Assembly: GCA_964474905.1 (NCBI GenBank)
Contig: CAYYUP010000002.1
Location: 158,683-222,682, forward strand
Reading direction: 5' to 3'
From: JADJRG01 sp964474905
GTDB lineage: Bacteria > Myxococcota_A > Polyangia > Nannocystales > Nannocystaceae
Length of the DNA stretch: 64,000 nucleotides
The notes beneath the pieces are model-generated. The model was not told the DNA's origin and made no database searches. It was given only the letters and a program-made list of their open reading frames with translations. Below, one piece after another: positions 40,501 through 47,896 of this stretch. Every line of letters starts with the position of its first letter. Within the stretch, counting starts at the first letter, position 1. The position numbers and the translations under genes were made by a program.

Positions 40501-41931
40501 GATTCGGTGGAGTTTGACGCGGAGTTCGGCGAGCGCAACCCCGATACCGAGACCGGGGGCTGCGTCACCGATCGCCTCGCGCAGTGCCTGGGCGATCTGC
40601 ACGGCCTGCTCGGCGGGGCTCCGGGTGATCGCGAGAACACCGAAGGCAAAGACCAGCGCGGCCGCGTCGATCTGGATCACGTGGGCGCCACCCTTGTAGG
40701 CAATATCGCGGGCGAGCAGGAGAAAGCGGTCGCGGTCGACCTCTGCATCCTCGGTGGGGGCGAGGTGGGCGTGCAAGACGACGACGTCGAGACTCTCGCG
40801 GCGTGCGGGCAGGGCATGCTCTCCGTCGGCCTCGCTGAACTCGCGGGTTGCGTCTTTATCTTCGACCTTGAACTCGGCGCGGTCGACCGAAGGTCGCCTG
40901 TGGTAGCGGGCGACGTAATCGCTGAGCACCTCGTCGTCGACGACGGGGTCCGCTCGGTGAAGGAAGGCGGCCAGCGCTGATTGCATCGCCCGGGCGCTCT
41001 CCCAGCGTCGATCGGGAGTGCGCGCGAGAGCCCTGTCGACAACCGCGATGAGCGGTGCAGATAGTCCAGGTTCGGCCTCTGCGAGTGGCTTGAGCGGCCG
41101 GGTCCGCACCTCCTCTAAGAGCTGGGTAGGGCTCTTACCGCGGAAGACCAGAGTGCCGGTGAGCATTTCGTAGAGCACGACGCCGAGGGCGTAGATGTCG
41201 GCTCGCGGATCGACCCGTTTGCCCATCGCCTGCTCGGGCGCCATATAGGCCACCTTGCCCTGAATGGTCATGTCTTCGAGGACACCTGCTCCATAGGGCA
41301 GGCGGTGACGGGGGAGGGCGCTGGAATCAGGTGCTGGCCGGGCGATCCCGAAGTCGAGCACCTTCACGGTGCCGGCGAAGGAGAGCATGATGTTATGCGG
41401 ACTGATGTCGCGGTGCACGATGCCGATCGGCGCGTCGAAGTCGTCGCGTTTTTGATGGGCGTAGGCGAGGCCGGCCGCGACCTGGTGGGCGATGTAGGCG
41501 GCGATCACCGGCGGGACCCGCTCGTCGCGGCTGTGCACCGTGTGGATCAGCCGCATCAGATCGACGCCCTCGACCAGCTCCATCGCCAGGTAGAGATCGT
41601 CCTGTACCTGGCCAAAGTCGAAGACCTGGACGATGTTCGCGTGATTGAGGCCGAGGGCGATCTTTGCCTCGTCGACAAACATGCGAGCGTACTCCGGCTG
41701 GTCGGCGCAATCGCGGCGGATCTTCTTGACGACCAGGCGCTTCGCGAGCCCCTCGGCGACGGCGACAGTCGCCGAATAGACCTCAGCCATGCCACCCTCA
41801 CCGATCTTGCGGTGCAGGGTGTAGCGGCCGAATTGTTGAGGGAGGGCGGTCATCAGCTCGGGCGAAAGGTGGCGTCTCGCTGGCGTCTCGGCAAGTCTTG
41901 AGCGTGTGAGCCGACCGATGGACCACATCAT
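37591..41931 (-). CDS. PknK-like Ser/Thr kinase fused to cyclase-like, AAA ATPase and TPR regions
   Basis: The protein has 1446 residues. The kinase domain (about 35-325) is complete: GEGGMAEVY loop, catalytic Lys69/70, HRD at 173-175, DFG at 193-195 and APE at 231-233. Residues about 380-510 look like a degenerate nucleotide-cyclase-type sensor. An STAND-like ATPase region (about 565-830) follows, but its P-loop is SAPGLGKRT (598-606) instead of GxxGxGKS/T, and Walker B reads VLVVLENLHFAD. Residues about 960-1430 are TPR-like helices. PknK-type proteins couple ligand sensing in the TPR/ATPase part to kinase output. The inner start MTALPQQFG (41853) is a plausible alternative. The gene lies upstream of the small lipoprotein gene at 36906. 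Confidence 0.9.
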   Translation of the reverse strand: MMWSIGRLTRSRLAETPARRHLSPELMTALPQQFGRYTLHRKIGEGGMAEVYSATVAVAEGLAKRLVVKKIRRDCADQPEYARMFVDEAKIALGLNHANIVQVFDFGQVQDDLYLAMELVEGVDLMRLIHTVHSRDERVPPVIAAYIAHQVAAGLAYAHQKRDDFDAPIGIVHRDISPHNIMLSFAGTVKVLDFGIARPAPDSSALPRHRLPYGAGVLEDMTIQGKVAYMAPEQAMGKRVDPRADIYALGVVLYEMLTGTLVFRGKSPTQLLEEVRTRPLKPLAEAEPGLSAPLIAVVDRALARTPDRRWESARAMQSALAAFLHRADPVVDDEVLSDYVARYHRRPSVDRAEFKVEDKDATREFSEADGEHALPARRESLDVVVLHAHLAPTEDAEVDRDRFLLLARDIAYKGGAHVIQIDAAALVFAFGVLAITRSPAEQAVQIAQALREAIGDAAPGLGIGVALAELRVKLHRIAGAPLAVEIDPVSECRMRQVAKAALDGPVMLVGDPPEGLARRWRLGEPELIDPDDDGELAPAELDHACPLLGPAQASERRIHHAPGARAVLYGRELELRTLRECFAEAIRARAVRAVLITSAPGLGKRTLVERFVTSIPRRSAEVLRFSGQWRRRNVSLGALLRLLQGTLGIHTKTTYEELTQRLTKLRISDPEALAGALGDALDLAGAPPHKTPPSARREAISRLFRRLVRVLAERRPVLVVLENLHFADAHSLALLGEWLGRQPAHPLLVVMTTRPSPRIGPLRALPGLIELDLSELDARARRELIIRRFADPGAAAELADAILARTSGNPLFIEETLAHLLRQGVIAWDARGRFLEVRQRGATIQVPRSVEAALHAHLDALRPGEREVVEAAAILGQSFRPEEVARLVEREVARDVDRLRSLGVFESDPNNNPLRFTSISLHELCKETTARELSRRLHARAVAIKHSRSDYSPGRDDGPIAEHLLEAGRTLEAVEPALRAASAARDLGGSREAHYFLSLALKALPSTDRRRFAILGDRESILRAWGRRRLQGADLRQMIDLASSDDDAEREVEASLRLLRFYLDCGRIQHAEQLIPRLIARITALDDPSPARATLGELHSDLLLAQGAPRLAEDIAREALQACPNEKGRHQRAKLLLRIGRAELDDCRLVGARTTLNEVLTIARALNDRRIQADALTHLGEVARRSTRYQRAIDCFLEALEIDRELGDRVGTGTKLANLGITYSAIGLHRRAERYLRKALELHEALGHTGLLGEVVVHLGEVVAELGEADAASSLLTDAAAIANARGDLRTELRARARQARIVLNSAREGSIDKASALATKVLQQAREHSLPSAMAHALHILSCAAELRGDPQQAIRSEREAVELVEAGAAPVDGLLSVFHLGQVLTGSGDPEGERWLNRAAELTQARLDDLQSPELRRSYLAQRQVQKLLQRDWRDMRERSNSAP

Positions 41932-42001
41932 CGCCTGAGCGAGCTGTCACGAAGACCACGTTTAGGGCACTAGATGAATGCTCCGGTGTGCTCTGTGGCA
42001 G

Positions 42002-42643
42002 CTAGAGCGCGTAGATGACCAAGTTGTCAAAGCGCACCCGTGATTCCCAATTATTGAAAGCGAAGTGGTTGTGACCGGCGCCGACTAGGGGGGCCTTGTC
42101 TTCGAAGGCCAGCACCTCTTGACCGTCGAGTTCCCAGCGCAGGGCACCGTGTTGGCGGATCAGTGTGAAGTGGTAGCGACGGTCGGCTTCGACCTTGGGT
42201 TTGCTCGTGGTCCTGCGGTCGCGGCCGTGTTCGTCGCGCCTGGCGATCGCGTTGATCGTGTTGTTCCAGCCGCCAAAGATCACGACGTAGCCAGAGGCTG
42301 TGTAGCTCGCGGTTTTGGCGAAGGAGGTGCCGTCGCCGGCGATCTCGACCTTGATGTCGCCCTCTTCGCCCTCGGCGATCGCGTCGAACTCGACCCGGAT
42401 GTCATCGGGTAGCTCGGTCGCGAGCCAGACTGGGTGGTTGTGCAGGCCTTCGACCACGAGGGCACCGGAGTCGATTTTGGCCCCCGCACCGGTAACCCGC
42501 CAATTGTCGGAGAGCCTCTCGCCGTCGAAGTTATCGCTGAAGATCGGCGCAGCACCGGCGCCTGGGGTGCTGTAGGTCCGTGGCTCCTCGGCGCAAGCGA
42601 GACCGGCAAAGAAAAGCATAAGAGCGGGAGCTTTGGTGTGCAT
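42002..42643 (-). CDS. lipoprotein with concanavalin-like jelly-roll domain
   Basis: The 213-residue protein has signal MHTKAPALMLFFAGLAC with Cys17. The body begins IFSDNFDGERLSDNWRVTG, a typical opening of lectin or glucanase-like jelly-roll domains. It continues with VEFDAIAEGEEGDIKVEIAGD, YHFTLIRQHGALRWELDGQ and the closing strand VRFDNLVIYAL. The fold class suggests carbohydrate or surface binding; no catalytic pair is evident. It starts 3 bases downstream of the AgmX-like gene, so the two are likely co-translated. Confidence 0.78.
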   Translation of the reverse strand: MHTKAPALMLFFAGLACAEEPRTYSTPGAGAAPIFSDNFDGERLSDNWRVTGAGAKIDSGALVVEGLHNHPVWLATELPDDIRVEFDAIAEGEEGDIKVEIAGDGTSFAKTASYTASGYVVIFGGWNNTINAIARRDEHGRDRRTTSKPKVEADRRYHFTLIRQHGALRWELDGQEVLAFEDKAPLVGAGHNHFAFNNWESRVRFDNLVIYAL

Positions 42644-42646
42644 GAA

Positions 42647-43324
42647 TCAGGGAGCCTCGGGCTCAAAAACGAAGGGATAGGTGACCTCGATCGCGCCGCC
42701 GTTCTCTGGAGGATCAAAGCTGACGCTCATCATCGATTCGCGCATGCACTCGACGAGACCTGGGTGTTGGATCTCGCTGTCGTCGGTGGGCTCGGCCTCG
42801 ACGACCAGGCCGCCGGCATCGGGCTCGCCTTCGATGCGGAAGTGCAGCGCCAGGCGCCCCTGGAGATCGGGGCTGTCGCTGAGGGCGAGTTCGTAGCACT
42901 CCTCGGCCAGCGGCACGAGATCCTCGGCGATGCGATCCCGGATGTAGTCGCGGCTGAGGGAGCCCAGCGCTCCGGGCTCGATGGGCTCGCTTTCGGGACG
43001 TTGCAGCCGCGTCCGCTGGGCCTGCTGGATCCGCTGCAGCAGCGCCTCTCGCTCGGCGCGCTCGCGTTCGCGGGCCGCCTGCGAGCGGACCCGAAGGCGC
43101 TTTGGCGGAGTCGCTCTTTGGGTCTCAGGACGGGCGGGCGTTGGCTCGTGCTCGGTCCTCGGGGCAGCGCTTGGGCTCCGCCGCGTCGGCTCCCTCTCCG
43201 CCTTTTCCGTAACCGCTGTGACGTCCGCTGACTCGGTCTTGTCCGTACCCGATTGCCACAGGTAATAGCCGATCAAGATGAGCGCGGCGCCGGCCGGCAG
43301 GATGAAGGACTTGGCGTGTGTCAT
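42647..43324 (-). CDS. membrane-anchored AgmX/PglI C-terminal-domain protein
   Basis: The ATG at 43324 gives 225 residues. A single N-terminal helix (ILPAGAALILIGYYLW) is followed by a charged Arg/Glu/Pro spacer of about 90 residues. The C-terminal domain shows LAEECYELAL, GRLALHFRIEGEP, PGLVECMRESMMSVSF and IEVTYPFVFEP, which is the pattern of the AgmX/PglI C-terminal (TonB-like) domain of myxobacteria. AgmX is linked to gliding in Myxococcus, but this domain is widespread in envelope proteins, so motility is not implied. It lies between the lectin-like lipoprotein and kinase genes. Confidence 0.75.
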   Translation of the reverse strand: MTHAKSFILPAGAALILIGYYLWQSGTDKTESADVTAVTEKAEREPTRRSPSAAPRTEHEPTPARPETQRATPPKRLRVRSQAARERERAEREALLQRIQQAQRTRLQRPESEPIEPGALGSLSRDYIRDRIAEDLVPLAEECYELALSDSPDLQGRLALHFRIEGEPDAGGLVVEAEPTDDSEIQHPGLVECMRESMMSVSFDPPENGGAIEVTYPFVFEPEAP

Positions 43325-43373
43325 CGCCCTCCAAGCATAACGCGAGAGGACGCCTGCGATGGATCCGCCGCGC

Positions 43374-44765
43374 TCATCGATACGGTTGCGCAGCGCCGAC
43401 GAGCGGCGTCGTCTTGGGTAGCCTGCGCTGCTCTGGATCGATCGCCAGCATTGCCCGGAGGTGTTCGCTCCAGTCTCCAGGCAGGTCATTTGGCACGAAG
43501 AATGCGGCGTTGAGTTCATCGCTGACGCGATCGAATTCGGCGGCCAGCGGTGACGGTGCGATGGCGATCTCGAGAAGCACGACGCCGGCGCTGAAAACAT
43601 CACAGGCATGGGTGGCGCGGGTGTGGCCGTGGCCGTGGCGAAGCTCGGGGGCGAGGTAGCGGAGAGTACCGACATTGCGGACTTCCCCGTGGCGGCTGCC
43701 TGGAAGGGCGAGTCCGAAGTCGCCGAGAGCGATCGGTGATCCGGGATCGGTGCCTCGAACCAGAATATTCGCCGGCTTGACGTCGCGGTGAACCGCGCCC
43801 ACGTCGTGCACCGCTCGGAGGGCCGCGGCGAGTTCGCTGCCGATCCGTGGCAGGTCGGCGGCGCTGACCTGACTTCGTCGCAGGGCGAGGCGCAGGTTGC
43901 CGCCGCGGCAGAGTGAGAGGGCGATAAAGGAGTGCTCGGGCTGGGCGTCGAGCAGGGCGATGACGTAGGGCGAGCGCACCTGCGCCAGCGTCCGAGCCTC
44001 GTCAAAGAAGCGGGTTCGGAGCAGACGATCGCGGTTGCCGATCAGGAGGCGCTTGAGCGCGACCTCGCGGCCGACTCGGCGATCGAACGCTTGGTAGACC
44101 ACTGCGTGCCGCCCGCGTCCGAGTGGGCGTCCGAGTTCGTAGCGATCCGAGCCGAGACCGTCGGCGATCTCGATTTCGGCGAGGCCGTCTAAAAGGGCGA
44201 GGCCACGGCTGCGTTGGCGGGGGGAGAGGCCGCGACGTTCGAGGGCCCGGACAGCCTCGCGCCAGCCCCTCAGCGCTTGATTATTGTCGATATCGGTCGC
44301 GAGCACGGCTTCGAAGTGGCGCAATGCGGCCGCCGGATCGTGGCTCTCGGCGAGGGCCTCTCCGAGCAGGAGATTAGCCGCTGTGAACGGCCCCCCGAGG
44401 AGGCGGCGGCCGGCGTCGACGCTCGGCAGGGTGAGCAGCGCCCGAGCGACCGTGATCCCGAGACTGGGCGCGAGCGCGTCGACCAGCTCGCGGGCGAGCA
44501 GGAGTGCGAGGTCGGCTCGTACTCGCTGGCGAAGATCGGATGCGATGGCCACCACTGCGCCGCGGAGGAAACCGTCGTGGCTGAGCTGACGAAGTTGGCG
44601 TTCGATCAGGGTCAGTGGAAGCAGGCGACGCAGGTTCTCGGTGAGCTCCGCCAGGGTGCGGTGCTCCATCGGCAAGGTTGCGCCGACAGAGAAGTGGTCG
44701 AGCACGTCGCGGAGCGCCTCGTCGAGAACGCTGGTGGGGCCCTCGGATTCGAGCAGAATGTTCAT
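43374..44765 (-). CDS. Ser/Thr protein kinase with novel N-terminal helical half
   Basis: The protein has 463 residues. The first 200 are Leu/Ala/Arg-rich and helical with no motif I recognise; a TPR-like turn lies near 140-170 (HDPAAALRHFEAVLATDIDN). The kinase domain begins near 208 (YELGRPLGRGRHAVVY), with catalytic Lys238, HRD at 326-328, DFG at 349-351 and LAPE near 371. It is therefore probably active. No transmembrane helix is present. The FHA gene is 55 bases upstream on the same strand, and FHA domains bind phosphothreonine, so kinase and FHA protein may be partners. Confidence 0.9.
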   Translation of the reverse strand: MNILLESEGPTSVLDEALRDVLDHFSVGATLPMEHRTLAELTENLRRLLPLTLIERQLRQLSHDGFLRGAVVAIASDLRQRVRADLALLLARELVDALAPSLGITVARALLTLPSVDAGRRLLGGPFTAANLLLGEALAESHDPAAALRHFEAVLATDIDNNQALRGWREAVRALERRGLSPRQRSRGLALLDGLAEIEIADGLGSDRYELGRPLGRGRHAVVYQAFDRRVGREVALKRLLIGNRDRLLRTRFFDEARTLAQVRSPYVIALLDAQPEHSFIALSLCRGGNLRLALRRSQVSAADLPRIGSELAAALRAVHDVGAVHRDVKPANILVRGTDPGSPIALGDFGLALPGSRHGEVRNVGTLRYLAPELRHGHGHTRATHACDVFSAGVVLLEIAIAPSPLAAEFDRVSDELNAAFFVPNDLPGDWSEHLRAMLAIDPEQRRLPKTTPLVGAAQPYR

Positions 44766-44820
44766 CTACGGGTCGCAATCGTAGGTCAGCGGTTCGGCGA
44801 AGACCACCCTCGGTCGCCGC

Positions 44821-46185
44821 TCAGCGCAGGAGTTCGATGCTCCGGGTCGGTCCGGTGCCAGGGCCTGAAAGCGGCATGAATTCGATGCGATCGCCGAGCA
44901 GCGCCTCGATCCGTGCTCCGGGTCCCAGCAGGGTCGAATTGAGCCGCAACTGGCAGTCAGGGTTGGCGGTGATCTCCAGGAAGGGCGGGGCCCAGCTGAG
45001 GGTCGCGGGCAGCTCTTCGTCGGGGGCGAGCTGCAACGGTCCGCCCTCGGGCAGAAAGAGGTGCCAGGTCGGGTCGCCGACGACTTGGAGGAGGGCCCCG
45101 CGGGTGTCGCCATCGCTACCGAGGGGGTGGATCTCGATCGTCGACGTGAAGCCGAGGCCGAGTTCACCGGTGGTTGTGAGTGGTTCTGGCAGGCCGGCCT
45201 CGAGGGCTTGGCCTTGCCAAAAGGTACCGACCCGGGATCCCTGATCAAACGCCAACAGGGCAACACCGGGGGGCGCTGGGGGCAGGCGGGGCGCCAGTTG
45301 CAGGTGAACGTGATCGCGGGAGAGCGTCGGTGCGGCCAGGGAAAGCTCGGCATCAGGCGCCCGGCCGATCCGCAGGGTGCTGGCGCTGTGCAGGATGGTG
45401 ACGCGTGCTCCGCGGGGCCAGGCGAGGTGCAGGCGATGCCCGCGGGGCAGTGCGTCCTCGAGGGCACCCATTCGCCGCACGAGGCCGAGGCGAGGTAGGC
45501 GAGTTCGTTGCTCGGTCGGCAAGAAGCGATCGCTTGTATGTTCGCTGAGCAAGCTCAGAGCGAGGCGTCGGTGGCCGTATCGGAGGGCCTCGTCGACGGC
45601 TCTTTCGGTGGCCTCGATCGCTGCTTCGGCGGCCTCTTGGCGCTCGATGATCTCGAGCGTGTACTCGAGATTTGAGATCGCACCGGCGGCCTCGTAGGCC
45701 TGGGCAGCCCGGCGCCAGAGGCCGAGCTGCTCGTAGATCATGCCTGCTTCGCCGCCGCGTTCGGCATCATCGAGGGCGCGGGCGGCCTCGATCAGCAGCG
45801 CTCGCCTAGGGGCGCCGTCGGCTAGGGTCTCGGCCTGTCGCAGGAGGGCCTCGGCGAGCGCACGGTGGAGAGCTTTGCCCTCGTCGGTATCGCCGGGGTT
45901 TTGCGCACAGCCCTCGCGGAGCATGGAGATCCGACGGAGGTTGCTCTGGTTGGGGCCGGTGGCGTGCTCGAGGCGGATCACCGCGGCGACCGCGTGCGCA
46001 CCGGAGGTTTCGAGCACGCGGGCAGCTCCTCGGAGATTGCCGCGATCGAGGAGGGCGAGTGCTGTGACCAGCTCGGGTCGCCCCCCGGGATCGCCGAGTT
46101 GGCTGCGGAGGAGGCTGGAGGAGGCCGGAGGAGGGCCCTCAGCGGGCGGCTTCAGCGGGTCGTCCACGGTCGGCCATCCTAGCAT
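44821..46185 (-). CDS. FHA-domain protein with helical N-terminus
   Basis: I start it at the ATG at 46185 (454 residues). A GTG six codons in, with AGGA upstream, is equally possible, and the longer frame is not coding. The N-terminal 250 residues are TPR-like helices (EALLRQAETLADGAPRRALL, GEAGMIYEQLGLWRRAAQAY). An FHA domain follows with TLRIGRAPDAEL, TLSRDHVHL and DQGSRVGTF, the residues that read phosphothreonine. A second, weaker FHA-like half ends in LRLNSTLLGPGARIEALLGD. It likely recognises a substrate of a nearby kinase. It is divergent from the five-gene MoxR operon with 139 bases between the starts. Confidence 0.85.
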   Translation of the reverse strand: MLGWPTVDDPLKPPAEGPPPASSSLLRSQLGDPGGRPELVTALALLDRGNLRGAARVLETSGAHAVAAVIRLEHATGPNQSNLRRISMLREGCAQNPGDTDEGKALHRALAEALLRQAETLADGAPRRALLIEAARALDDAERGGEAGMIYEQLGLWRRAAQAYEAAGAISNLEYTLEIIERQEAAEAAIEATERAVDEALRYGHRRLALSLLSEHTSDRFLPTEQRTRLPRLGLVRRMGALEDALPRGHRLHLAWPRGARVTILHSASTLRIGRAPDAELSLAAPTLSRDHVHLQLAPRLPPAPPGVALLAFDQGSRVGTFWQGQALEAGLPEPLTTTGELGLGFTSTIEIHPLGSDGDTRGALLQVVGDPTWHLFLPEGGPLQLAPDEELPATLSWAPPFLEITANPDCQLRLNSTLLGPGARIEALLGDRIEFMPLSGPGTGPTRSIELLR

Positions 46186-46324
46186 GGTGCCGCAGGATCT
46201 CTCCCCGATTGGCATCGCCCCGACCGGCATCGATCGCTCTGCATTCGCGACCTGGGGCACAGGAGGCGGAGGGCGAGTGTCGGCAACCCTTTCACCCCCG
46301 ACGATCCAGGCTAGACTGCGCGCC

Positions 46325-47896
46325 ATGGCGAAAACGCTGCTCGAGCCGATCGCGGCGGGACAGACCCGCTTTCGCATGCAGGGCCTGGCGCCCGACGCAC
46401 GCGGGGTCGCGGTCGGGCGCGAGACCTTGCTGATCTTTCCGGCGCTCGATCGACTCGTCGCCTTTCTCGGTGCCTACAGTGAAGAGTCGAGTCTCGACGA
46501 CTTGATCCCGACGATGACGATCGAGCGAGCGCGGCGAAGCAGCGGCGGTCATGCGATCCTGGTCCGTTGTGCAGGTGCCGACTCCTACGCCCTCGACCGG
46601 CTGATGCGGCTGACGATCTCTGTGCGCGGCGTTCTCTACGTCGGAGGCGGCACCCTTTTTATCCGCTATCGCGAGCGTGCAGCGCCCTTTGGCTACGATC
46701 TGAGTGAACCCACCGTCGCCGGATCTGACGACATCGTCGCCGTCGACGTCGACTTTGTCGGCCGTTACAAGGTCACGGATCGCCTCGATCCGGTGGAGCT
46801 GATCCAGCGTCTTTCGCTGCGCCAGGTACCGCTACCGATCGCCGGAATCGGCGAGGATTCAAAGCTCTGCGGCATGCTCGAGATGGCGTTGGTCCTGGTC
46901 GCGCCGGGTCTCTCGGAGCGCGTGCTCGCCTACCTGTGGCGGGCCAAGGTCGAGATGGGGGGAGTGCGGGTTGCCCTCGCCGGTGAACGTCGGGCGAGCC
47001 TCCTACTGCGCTTGCGCAGCCCCTCGGCGCGTATTCTTGAGGTACTCCGCGGCATTCCCGGGGTCGAGCTGCTCGCACCTGTGTCCCCGCGCGCCGCGGT
47101 CGAGGTTGGCTATCGTCATCCGATCCAGCTCGGGTCGGCGTCGACCTGTCTGCCGGGTGACGAGATGTACCTCTTTCGCGGACGCACGGCCCGTGTCGAA
47201 CGTCTCGAAGGGGCGCCGCGTTTCATCGAGGGGCGCCACCTCGTCTCCGCGGATCTGCAGGGCGGCTCGGTACGTGAGCCCGGTGACGCTCGCAGCTTGG
47301 GCTTTGAGCCCTTGCGGATCCCTCTCCGGCTCCGGCCGACGAGCGCCGCACGCGAGCCCAGGGGGGCGCTCATCCCCTGGGAGCAGAGCGAACTCCTCCG
47401 CCGTTTGATCTACGTGGTACCGCCAGGTTCATTGGCGCAGGCTCGCCTCGCCCTACTCGAAGAGGGGGTGCTGGTGCTCACCGGTGCGGTGATCGGCGGC
47501 ACTGGTGCGGCGAGTGTTGCGGGCGTCGGTGCGGCGGCGTTGATGCCCCTGGGCACGCGCATCTGCGAGGTCGCGCCCGGCGTGCTTGTGCCCGACGGGT
47601 ACGAACTTTGGCCGCGGGTCCGCCCCGAGCTTCTGCGCGAGCTGCTCGGCCTCGAGAGCGGCCAACTGGCGCTCTTTCGAGGCCCTGATCTCGAGCCTCT
47701 GCGCCTGCGTCCCGAACACCTCGCGCCTCTCGACGCGGCCGTCGTTGGTCGCCTCGAACTCGGCGAAGGGCGCGAACTACCCGAGGAGCTGATGGCCATG
47801 GGCCCGCCATCGATCGTCAACCAGCACCTCGGTCGTTTTGCCCTTTGGGGCTACGGTCGTGGCATCGAGGTCGAGCGTGAGCTGGAACCTGAGTGA
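46325..47896 (+). CDS. unrecognised protein, first gene of the MoxR-vWA operon
   Basis: The ATG at 46325 gives 523 residues; longer in-frame starts overlap the antisense FHA gene and are rejected. The protein has no signal peptide or membrane helix. It is rich in beta-strand-like segments with repeated [LIV]xRxLR and xRYxxxxLDP patterns, for example GVLYVGGGTLFIRYRERA, VALAGERRASLLLRLRSPS and LPGDEMYLFRGRTARVERL. A helical patch and a Gly/Ala-rich stretch near residues 390-410 follow. I cannot assign a family. From context it could be a bpX-type or other ternary-complex component, and this needs profile searches. Confidence 0.7.
   Translation: MAKTLLEPIAAGQTRFRMQGLAPDARGVAVGRETLLIFPALDRLVAFLGAYSEESSLDDLIPTMTIERARRSSGGHAILVRCAGADSYALDRLMRLTISVRGVLYVGGGTLFIRYRERAAPFGYDLSEPTVAGSDDIVAVDVDFVGRYKVTDRLDPVELIQRLSLRQVPLPIAGIGEDSKLCGMLEMALVLVAPGLSERVLAYLWRAKVEMGGVRVALAGERRASLLLRLRSPSARILEVLRGIPGVELLAPVSPRAAVEVGYRHPIQLGSASTCLPGDEMYLFRGRTARVERLEGAPRFIEGRHLVSADLQGGSVREPGDARSLGFEPLRIPLRLRPTSAAREPRGALIPWEQSELLRRLIYVVPPGSLAQARLALLEEGVLVLTGAVIGGTGAASVAGVGAAALMPLGTRICEVAPGVLVPDGYELWPRVRPELLRELLGLESGQLALFRGPDLEPLRLRPEHLAPLDAAVVGRLELGEGRELPEELMAMGPPSIVNQHLGRFALWGYGRGIEVERELEPE

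Noticed and set aside
45740..46324. Upstream extension of the first MoxR-operon gene
   Set aside because: It runs antisense to the FHA gene and is Arg/Ser-rich shadow sequence. The ATG at 46325 begins the normal-composition protein.
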